DNA of 15,656 bases from an uncultured Leptotrichiaceae bacterium (GTDB lineage: Bacteria; Fusobacteriota; Fusobacteriia; Fusobacteriales; Leptotrichiaceae). The notes beneath the pieces are model-generated. The model had not been told where the DNA came from and searched no databases. It worked only from the letters and a program-made list of their open reading frames with translations. Each line of letters starts with the position of its first letter. Position 1 is the stretch's first letter. Positions 7,064-12,454 of this stretch are shown here, in pieces. The stretch lies in contig CALHVR010000082.1 in NCBI GenBank assembly GCA_938037005.1, positions 1 through 15,656 on the forward strand, read 5' to 3'. A program made the translations under genes and the position numbers.

Positions 7064-7522
7064 TTATTTAAAGAAAATTTCTAAAATTTTTAGTAAACAA
7101 AATGTGATACCACTCGCAATAACAGGACCTGCTGCAACACCACGAAAAAAAGTGACACCTATTATAGTTCCAATTACAAGAGAAACTGTAATTTCAGGTT
7201 GACCGTGTAATAAATTTACACCCCTAGCAGATAAAAGTGAAACCCCAATTCCACTAATGATTGCAACCCAACCAATTGGAGATTTAAAAGCATTTAGCAA
7301 ATGTTTGAAACCAATTTCTTTTGTCGCGATAGGAATTAAAATGGCAACAGTTATTACCATAACTCCCCAATTTATTCCTTTTTGTCTTAATATTGACATA
7401 AAATTTCTTGTAAACGGAAGAAATTTTAATACCATAACAAAAATTGTAGGATATACGATTGATAGATTTTTACTAATATACCCAACAATTAAAATAATAA
7501 ATAAAAATATCCAACTTTCCAA
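7064..7522 (-). CDS. DUF441 (YeaL-like) membrane protein
   Basis: A 152-residue integral membrane protein with about four helices, the normal DUF441 size. Recognisable family stretches: ESWIFLFIILIVGYISKNLS at the N-terminus, GWVAIISGIGVSLLSARGVNLL (84-105; quoted in part as GIGVSLLSARGVNLL), QPEITVSLVIGTIIGV and FFRGVAAGPVIASGI. The biochemical role of this family is unknown. The start is a TTG at 7522, supported by AAGGAGG ending 6 nt before it and by exact agreement with the family N-terminus. A longer frame beginning at 7642 adds 40 low-complexity residues with no ribosome site and is rejected. It lies between the DUF389 gene and metNIQ on the same strand. No convincing promoter of its own is seen: TTGCAC with TATAAA at a 15-bp spacer is the best, and weak. 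Confidence 0.85.
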   Translation of the reverse strand: MESWIFLFIILIVGYISKNLSIVYPTIFVMVLKFLPFTRNFMSILRQKGINWGVMVITVAILIPIATKEIGFKHLLNAFKSPIGWVAIISGIGVSLLSARGVNLLHGQPEITVSLVIGTIIGVTFFRGVAAGPVIASGITFCLLKILEIFFK

Positions 7523-7600
7523 TGTAGTCCTCCTTAAAAAATATATAAATAGTTTATAATAAAAATGAAAATTGTGCAAATTTAAAAAAGAAAGAATGGC

Positions 7601-7653
7601 ATAAAAATAAGACAAAATATTAAAAATATAAAATATTTTCATTGAATTTTGTC
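7601..7653 (-). terminator. Probable terminator of the DUF389 gene
   Basis: Read on the minus strand, GACAAAAT (7653-7646) pairs with ATTTTGTC (7618-7611), and a smaller palindrome AAAATATTTT lies inside. TTATTTTTAT follows. It sits about 40 bp after the DUF389 stop. The stem is AT-rich, so strength is uncertain. Confidence 0.4.
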
Positions 7654-7690
7654 TTTAAAATTAAGATAGTATAAAAAATTGATAAAAAGT

Positions 7691-8287
7691 TTATTTTTTA
7701 ATTTTAGAATAAATTATTGTTCCAATAAATGCAAAAAATGAAATTAATGATATATGAGTCATAAACACTAAGCCAGCATTTAGAAATACTGACATTAAAT
7801 TATTAGCAATTCCATATCCCATTATACAAACAGACGGCATTAAAGAAGCGGCTACTGCTACACCATATAAAATATTATCACTAATATTTTTAGTTTTTCC
7901 GATTATAGCTGCAATACCACAGAAAGATCCAATTAAAATATCAAAATAAGAAAATGATGTTTTGTTTAATGAAAATTTTATATTTTCTGGGATAAAAGAA
8001 AATTTAAAAAAAATAGTTGAAATAATAAGACTAAATAATAAAAATATTGTAAATTGTTTAAAAAAATTAAAAGCCATTTTTTTATTTTTGGTAGCAACTG
8101 AAAATCCAAAACCTTGAGCTGGACGGATAAAAGGTGCCAACAATTTTCCACCGACGATTAAAGTGGCAGAGTTTAAAATTAAACCAACACAAATACAGAT
8201 TGCAGAAGTAGAAAGTGTTAAAAGTAATTCAAGTGAAATATTTTTATCTTTTAAAATATTTTTTGTTAAATTTTCATATTTATTCAT
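7691..8287 (-). CDS. DUF389 membrane protein
   Basis: A 198-residue protein with about five or six membrane helices. The DUF389 pattern is visible: ILNSATLIVGGKLLAPFIRP (37-56, family form LNSPAVIIGAMLISPLMGP), GVAVAASLMPSVCIMGYGIA (142-161, family form GVAIAVALVPPLAVVGIGLA) and a final helix AGLVFMTHISLISFFAFIG. It is a short stand-alone version: many relatives carry an extra N- or C-terminal domain. The family has no established function. AAGGAG stands 8 nt before the ATG. It is divergent from the DUF438 sensor gene with overlapping promoters, so the two may be controlled together; that is inference from layout only. Confidence 0.82.
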   Translation of the reverse strand: MNKYENLTKNILKDKNISLELLLTLSTSAICICVGLILNSATLIVGGKLLAPFIRPAQGFGFSVATKNKKMAFNFFKQFTIFLLFSLIISTIFFKFSFIPENIKFSLNKTSFSYFDILIGSFCGIAAIIGKTKNISDNILYGVAVAASLMPSVCIMGYGIANNLMSVFLNAGLVFMTHISLISFFAFIGTIIYSKIKK

Positions 8288-8319
8288 AAATTAAACTCCT
8301 TATTTTATTTTTGTTATAT

Positions 8320-8348
8320 ATTTTAACATAAAAGAATTATTATGTGTA
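8320..8348 (-). promoter_or_regulatory. Promoter of the DUF389 gene
   Basis: On the minus strand, TACACA (8348-8343), 17 bp, TAAAAT (8325-8320) with TG one base before it (extended -10). The -35 end overlaps the upstream zone of the divergent promoter. Confidence 0.5.
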
Positions 8349-8374
8349 GTTAAATTAAAAAAATATGATATAAT
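8347..8374 (+). promoter_or_regulatory. Promoter of the DUF438 sensor gene
   Basis: TG-A-TATAAT (8366-8374) is a full-consensus extended -10. The -35 candidate TAGTTA (8347-8352, 16-bp spacer) is poor. Transcription would begin about 8381, some 45 nt before the ATG. Confidence 0.65.
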
Positions 8375-8425
8375 AAGTTTGAGATTCAAAAAAAGGATTA
8401 TGAATTGAATAGTGAGGAGAATTTT

Positions 8426-10090
8426 ATGAAAAAAGATATGAAAAATTATATAGAAAGTATTAATTTAGAAAAAGTAGAAAAAATGACTGCAATAAAGAAA
8501 AATTATATTGAAGGATTGGTTGATTTTGAAACGGCAAAAGAGGAAATTATAGCAACTTTTAATACGATAACTCCAGAGGAATTCGCATATTCTGAACAAA
8601 AAATGAAGGAAATGGGATATACTGATATGGAGATGCACGAAAAAATGAATAGTTTAATTGAACTTTTTAGAAATAAAATTGTGCAAGAAGAAAACAAATT
8701 AGCAAAAGGGCATCCAATAAAAACTTATATTGAAGAAAATACAGCTACAAAAAAATTGATAAAAGAAATAGAAGAAAAAACTGAAAGATATAAGGAAAAT
8801 GGTAAATTTATAAAAAATGAATGGCTTGAGCTTTATGATAAATTATATCAATTTAATACGCATTTATCTAGAAAACAACATCAGTTATTTTCAATGTTAG
8901 AGAAAAAAGGTTTTGATAGACCGTCAAGAATAATGTGGACATTTGATAATGCAGTAAGAGATAATATAAATTCTGCTATTCGTATGCTAAATGAAGAAAA
9001 TGTTGATGAAAAAGCATTTTTTGAGCAACAAAGTATAGCGATTGAATTGACATTAGATATAATGGACAAAGAGGAACAAATTTTGTATCCTACATCACTA
9101 AAATTAATTTCAGAAGACGAATTTAAACAAATGAGAAAAGGTGATGATGAAATAGGATATTGTTTGATTGAAAAACCAACAGAATTTTATTTTATTGATA
9201 AGGAAGAGGAAAAAATAAAAGAAAAAATTATTGAAAATAAAGTTGAAAATACGAGTGGAAATAATTTTATGAATGATTTGGCAGGGCTTTTACAAAAATA
9301 TGGAATGACAGGTAATAAAGAAGAAGATCAAAGTAATGAAAATTTAGAAAATAAAATATTTGATGTAAAACAAGGGAAATTAACATTGGAACAAATTAAT
9401 TTAATTTTTCAACATATGCCCGTTGATTTATCTTATGTAGATGAAAATGATTTAGTGAAATTTTATAGCGATACAAAACATAGAGTTTTCCCAAGAAGTG
9501 CTGGAGTTATTGGTAGAAATGTAAAAAATTGTCATCCAGCAGAAAGTGTAGATTCTGTAATGGAAATAATTGATAATTTTAGAAGTGGAAAGCAGGACGA
9601 GATAGACTTTTGGATTCAAACACCAAAAGGGAACTTTATTTATATTTACTATGTGGCAGTAAGAGATGAGAACGGTAAATTTAGAGGAGTCCTTGAAATG
9701 ATGCAAGACGCTACAAAAATTAGAAGTTTAACGGGTCAAAGAAAAATAGTTACTTGGGAAAATGAGAAAAAAGCATTTGAAAAAGATAATGAAAAAATAA
9801 AGCAAGTTGAGGAAAAATCTCAAGAAGAGAGTATTTCAATTGAAAAAGAAAATTATGGATTAACAAAAGATACAATTATTGGAGATATTGTAGAAAAATA
9901 TCCGTATATTAGAGAATTTATGCCAACAGTTTCAAACGAATATAAGAAAATTACGAATCCTATTCACTTTACTATAATGAGAAAAGTGGCAAGACTAGAT
10001 ATGATTGCTGCAAGAGGTGGATTTACAGTAGAAGAATTAATAAAAATAATTAGCGATAAAATAACAGAAGAAGAAAGTAAGGGAAATTAA
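8426..10090 (+). CDS. DUF438-hemerythrin-PAS-DUF1858 multidomain protein
   Basis: A 554-residue soluble protein, probably a cytoplasmic sensor. Domain order: DUF438 (about 10-90, ending MHEKMNSLIELF); a hemerythrin-like HHE bundle (about 95-230) with H96 in GHPI, H146 and H152 in THLSRKQHQLF, MWTFDNAVRD and the acidic MDKEEQILYPTSL; an acidic linker (260-312); a PAS domain (about 320-435) with QHMPVDLSYVDEND, HRVFPRS, NCHPAES (C369-H370) and a final VLEMMQDAT; a charged coiled linker; and DUF1858 (about 478-545) with LTKDTIIGDIVEKYP. No kinase, output or DNA-binding domain is seen. The bundle may bind di-iron or heme and sense oxygen or NO, and related DUF1858/HHE proteins act in Fe-S repair. 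The exact function is unknown. AGGAG at 8415-8419 selects the ATG at 8426 over a TTG at 8405. Confidence 0.85.
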   Translation: MKKDMKNYIESINLEKVEKMTAIKKNYIEGLVDFETAKEEIIATFNTITPEEFAYSEQKMKEMGYTDMEMHEKMNSLIELFRNKIVQEENKLAKGHPIKTYIEENTATKKLIKEIEEKTERYKENGKFIKNEWLELYDKLYQFNTHLSRKQHQLFSMLEKKGFDRPSRIMWTFDNAVRDNINSAIRMLNEENVDEKAFFEQQSIAIELTLDIMDKEEQILYPTSLKLISEDEFKQMRKGDDEIGYCLIEKPTEFYFIDKEEEKIKEKIIENKVENTSGNNFMNDLAGLLQKYGMTGNKEEDQSNENLENKIFDVKQGKLTLEQINLIFQHMPVDLSYVDENDLVKFYSDTKHRVFPRSAGVIGRNVKNCHPAESVDSVMEIIDNFRSGKQDEIDFWIQTPKGNFIYIYYVAVRDENGKFRGVLEMMQDATKIRSLTGQRKIVTWENEKKAFEKDNEKIKQVEEKSQEESISIEKENYGLTKDTIIGDIVEKYPYIREFMPTVSNEYKKITNPIHFTIMRKVARLDMIAARGGFTVEELIKIISDKITEEESKGN

Positions 10091-10178
10091 AAAATTATTA
10101 CTTAACTTGAAAACAAAATAGAAAGAAAATTTTAAATAGATAAATTAGAGTATATGAAAAAATATAGGAGCTGAAAAT

Positions 10179-10772
10179 ATGAAAATTTATACAAAGTATG
10201 GAGATAAAGGGAAAACAAAATTATATGGTGGGGACACAGTAAGTAAAACGAATGTAAGAGTGGAAGCGTATGGAACGATGGACGAGTTATGTTCGTTAGT
10301 TGGACTAATAGTTGCAGAGATGAAAGAATATATAGAGTTAAAAGATTTAGTGGAAGAGGTTGAAGAAATACAGCAACAGTTATTTGATTGTGGAAGTGAT
10401 TTGGCAACACCAAGAGAGCTTAGACCGTATAAACAAACATCAGATATGATAGAATTTTTAGAAAATAAAATAGATGAGTATGGAGTACAATTACCTAAAT
10501 TAGAAAAATTTATAATTCCGGGAGGACATAAAGTTTCAGCTTTATTTCATCAAGCAAGAACAATGACAAGAAGGCTGGAAAGAAGAATAGTTGCTGTAAT
10601 TGAATCAGATGAATTAGTAAATCTGGTAGGACAAAAATATATAAATAGATTGTCGGATTACTTTTTTGTTGTAGCTAGACTTGTGAACATGAAAATGGGT
10701 GTGGAAGATACAGTTTATACTAAAAGTGCAAAAGTGATAAAGTCATCACCAGGACAAAATAATGAAAAATAA
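10179..10772 (+). CDS. Cob(I)yrinic acid a,c-diamide adenosyltransferase, PduO type
   Basis: This enzyme transfers the adenosyl group of ATP to cob(I)alamin to make adenosylcobalamin, as a cytoplasmic trimer. The 197-residue product is a five-helix-bundle PduO/CobO2 protein with the three family motifs: IYTKYGDKGKTKLYGG at residues 3-18 (ATP binding), RTMTRRLERRIV around 129-140, and YINRLSDYFFVVAR around 157-170. YGTMDELCSLVG is also typical. The tail from about residue 185 is short and polar. AGGAG stands 8 nt before the ATG. The gap of 88 bp to the DUF438 gene holds no clear terminator, cobalamin riboswitch or strong promoter, so cotranscription is possible. No other B12 gene lies in the window, so this more likely serves salvage of imported corrinoid for a B12 enzyme encoded elsewhere. 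Confidence 0.93.
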   Translation: MKIYTKYGDKGKTKLYGGDTVSKTNVRVEAYGTMDELCSLVGLIVAEMKEYIELKDLVEEVEEIQQQLFDCGSDLATPRELRPYKQTSDMIEFLENKIDEYGVQLPKLEKFIIPGGHKVSALFHQARTMTRRLERRIVAVIESDELVNLVGQKYINRLSDYFFVVARLVNMKMGVEDTVYTKSAKVIKSSPGQNNEK

Positions 10773-10791
10773 CGAAAATTTATAATATTTT

Positions 10792-10819
10792 TTGTTAATT
10801 TAGTAAAAAATGATAAAAT
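10792..10819 (+). promoter_or_regulatory. Promoter of rlmB
   Basis: TTGTTA (10792-10797), 16 bp, TAAAAT (10814-10819) with TG one base before it. It lies just after the adenosyltransferase stop, about 40 bp before the rlmB ATG. Confidence 0.55.
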
Positions 10820-10859
10820 AAGATAATAAAAAATATAAAGATTAAAAATAGGAGAAATT

Positions 10860-11558
10860 ATGGAAAAAATAATTGGAATGAATCCAGTACTAGAAGTATT
10901 AAGATCAGATAGAAACGTAGAAAAATTAGAAATTTACAAAGGAATTAGAAAAGATACAATTAAAGAAATTTTAACTTTAGCGAGTAGAAGAAATATAAAA
11001 GTATTTTATACGGATAGAAGGACTGAAAATTCGCAAGGAGTTGTTGCTTTAGTTTCCGAGTTTGATTACTATGTAGATTTTATTGAATTTCTTGAAAAAG
11101 TACTTAGAAAAGATAAATCAATAGTTGTTATATTAGATCAAATACAAGATCCAAGGAACTTTGGTGCAATAATAAGAAGTGCAGAATGTTTTGGGGTTGA
11201 TGGAATTGTAATTCAAGATAGAAACAATGTGAAAGTAACTGAAACAGTTGTAAAATCATCAACTGGAGCGATAGAGCATGTTGATATAATAAAAGTTACG
11301 AATATTGCTGATACGATAGACAAATTTAAAAAATATGGGTACACAGTTTATGGTGCTGAAGCTAATGGAGAAAAATATTATTATGAGGAAGATTACCCAA
11401 ATAAAGTTTGTTTAGTTTTAGGTAGCGAAGGAAATGGAATGAGAAAAAAAGTTAGAGAACATTGTGATAAGATTGTAAAAATTCACTTAAAAGGGCAAAT
11501 AAATTCATTAAATGTTTCTGTTGCAGGTGGAATTATTTTGTCTGAGATGGCGAAATAA
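10860..11558 (+). CDS. rlmB: SpoU/TrmH-family 23S rRNA 2'-O-methyltransferase
   Basis: A 232-residue SPOUT methyltransferase. The small N-terminal substrate-binding domain (1-75) opens with IIGMNPVLEVLR, the RlmB hallmark. The trefoil-knot catalytic domain has motif 1 DQIQDPRNFGAIIRSAECFG (93-112, with N100 and R106), motif 2 LVLGSEGNGM (185-194, with E190) and motif 3 IHLKGQINSLNVSVAGGI (208-225, with N218). RlmB methylates the ribose of G2251 in the peptidyl-transferase loop of 23S rRNA using S-adenosylmethionine. Target specificity is inferred from the family, and a close TrmH-like paralogue acting on another site cannot be excluded. AGGAG lies 5 nt before the ATG. It has its own promoter and is followed at once by that of the PTS gene. 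Confidence 0.92.
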   Translation: MEKIIGMNPVLEVLRSDRNVEKLEIYKGIRKDTIKEILTLASRRNIKVFYTDRRTENSQGVVALVSEFDYYVDFIEFLEKVLRKDKSIVVILDQIQDPRNFGAIIRSAECFGVDGIVIQDRNNVKVTETVVKSSTGAIEHVDIIKVTNIADTIDKFKKYGYTVYGAEANGEKYYYEEDYPNKVCLVLGSEGNGMRKKVREHCDKIVKIHLKGQINSLNVSVAGGIILSEMAK

Positions 11559-11561
11559 AAT

Positions 11562-11590
11562 TTGACTATTTTATAGAATTATGATAAGAT
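11562..11590 (+). promoter_or_regulatory. Promoter of the PTS IIA gene
   Basis: TTGACT (11562-11567), 17 bp, TAAGAT (11585-11590) with TG one base before it. The -35 starts 4 bp after the rlmB stop. The leader is about 35 nt. Confidence 0.7.
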
Positions 11591-11630
11591 TTTCTTAGAA
11601 AATAAACGAAATAAAATATGGAGGTCTGTA

Positions 11631-12140
11631 ATGGGATTATTTGATTTTTTAAAGAAAAATAAAGAAGAAAAAGTTCAAGTATTTGAAGGGAAAATATTAG
11701 CTCCTATTTCAGGGAGAATATTACCGATAGAAGAAGTACCTGATGAAGTATTTGCACAAAAAATGGTAGGAGATGGAGTAGCTATAGAACCATTTGAATC
11801 AGGAGTAATGGTAGCACCGGCTGCGGGAAGATTAGAAAAAATCTTTGAAACAAATCATGCTTTTAGTATTGTAACTCCAGCAGGAATTGAAATTTTTGTT
11901 CACTTTGGAATGGATACAGTAAAATTAGAAGGACAAGGATTCGAAAGATTAGTAAATGAAGGAGATATAGTAGAAGCAGGAACTCCATTAATCAAATACG
12001 ATTATGAATTTTTAAAAGCTAATGCTAGTTCAATTATTACACCTGTAATTATTTCTAACTACGACGATTACTCAAATTTAGGTAAAAAAGATGGAAATGC
12101 GGAAGCAGGAAAAACAGTTGTATTAGATATAACTAAATAA
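11631..12140 (+). CDS. crr: PTS glucose-type EIIA component
   Basis: A single-domain EIIA of the glucose/N-acetylglucosamine family, 169 residues, the same length as E. coli EIIA-Glc. It accepts phosphate from HPr and passes it to a membrane EIIB-IIC partner. The phosphorylated histidine is H91 in EIFVHFGMDTVKLEG and the second active-site histidine is H76 in TNHAFSI; E. coli has H90 and H75. APISGRILPIEEVPDEVFAQ and KMVGDGVAIEP are also classic. An N-terminal helix (MGLFDFLKKNKEE) resembles the amphipathic membrane anchor of the enteric protein. GGAGG lies 6 nt before the ATG. No ptsH, ptsI or IIBC gene is near, so it must serve transporters encoded elsewhere. Whether it has the regulatory roles of enteric Crr is unknown; the symbol is given for homology. 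Confidence 0.95.
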   Translation: MGLFDFLKKNKEEKVQVFEGKILAPISGRILPIEEVPDEVFAQKMVGDGVAIEPFESGVMVAPAAGRLEKIFETNHAFSIVTPAGIEIFVHFGMDTVKLEGQGFERLVNEGDIVEAGTPLIKYDYEFLKANASSIITPVIISNYDDYSNLGKKDGNAEAGKTVVLDITK

Positions 12141-12220
12141 GAAAGGAGCTTTCAAAAGTGAATTGCACCAAAAATTTTGACTACAGAATTGGAGGTGCAG
12201 TTCAATAAGCTTCTTTTTTT
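12141..12220 (+). terminator. Three-tier hairpin and T-tract after crr
   Basis: The structure begins on the first base after the crr stop. Tier 1 is GAAAGGAGCTT (12141-12151) with AAGCTTCTTTT (12207-12217). Tier 2 is TGAATTGCACC (12159-12169) with GGTGCAGTTCA (12194-12204). Tier 3 is AATTTTG (12173-12179) with CAGAATT (12184-12190) round an ACTA loop. That gives 29 pairs, four of them G-T wobbles that pair only in RNA made from the plus strand. Tiers 2 and 3 are separated by a symmetric AAA/GGA internal loop. The T run 12214-12220 makes it a Rho-independent terminator of crr. Its size and regularity exceed what termination needs. Confidence 0.8.
12158..12208 (+). other. Possible 16-codon ORF inside the crr terminator hairpin
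   Basis: GTG at 12158 opens a frame ending at the TAA at 12206, encoding MNCTKNFDYRIGGAVQ. AAAGGAG (12142-12148) stands 9 nt before it, a good ribosome site, although those same bases form the outer arm of the hairpin. It could be chance, a translated small peptide, or a control element in which a ribosome prevents folding of the terminator. It is too short for the coding case to be judged from this sequence alone. Confidence 0.2.
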
Positions 12221-12262
12221 ATTAATTATAAAAAAGGTAGATTTAAAAATATAAACAATAAT

Positions 12263-12291
12263 TTGAAAAAAACAAGAAAAAATGATATAAT
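12263..12291 (+). promoter_or_regulatory. Promoter of the pnp operon
   Basis: TTGAAA (12263-12268), 17 bp, TATAAT (12286-12291) with TG one base before it (12283-12284). This is the best promoter in the window. Transcription should begin about 12298, leaving a leader of about 157 nt. Confidence 0.8.
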
Positions 12292-12297
12292 TATGAT

Positions 12298-12454
12298 AAT
12301 AGACAAGAAGGTGTTTAGAGTAAGTAATTGTAAAATTTTTTCTTTTTTATATTACATTATGATACTTAAAAAATATTAAAAAGATTCTTTTTTTAATGAG
12401 AAAATTTTACTATTATTTGCTCCCTTCTTGAAATAAAAAAAACAGGAGGAAATT
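12298..12454 (+). promoter_or_regulatory. pnp 5' leader with a very long RNA hairpin
   Basis: Two arms pair over 127 nt (12304-12430). CAAGAAGG (12304-12311) pairs perfectly with CCTTCTTG (12423-12430). Then, after a 6-nt bulge on the left (12312-12317), bases 12318-12342 pair with 12398-12422: 24 of 25 positions match, with 3 G-T wobbles and one T-T mismatch (12329/12411). The apical part (12343-12397) can fold further (CTTTTT with AAAAAG, ATATT with AATAT). The ribosome site AGGAGG (12444-12449) lies just outside. It resembles in design, not in sequence, the E. coli pnp leader stem that RNase III cuts and PNPase then degrades to control its own synthesis. The structure is seen in the sequence; the regulatory role is inference. 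Confidence 0.7.

Noticed and set aside
10091..10178. Possible cobalamin riboswitch before the adenosyltransferase
   Set aside because: The gap is 88 bp of A-rich sequence with no B12-box-like motif and no room for the roughly 200-nt structure.
10132..10413. Minus-strand frame of 93 codons over the adenosyltransferase start
   Set aside because: An antisense shadow of a well-conserved gene, low complexity and without a ribosome site.
12180..12210. Resemblance of GGAGGTGCAG and its hairpin to a T-box antiterminator
   Set aside because: No AGGGTGGNACC core and no stem I or specifier region is present, and the element follows crr directly rather than preceding an aminoacyl-tRNA synthetase or amino-acid gene.
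12378..12397. Small hairpin AAAAAG-ATT-CTTTTT with a T run in the pnp leader, as an attenuator
   Set aside because: The stem is six A-T-dominated pairs with a 3-nt loop, too weak to stop transcription, and it competes with the much stronger long-arm pairing. At most it is part of the apical fold.
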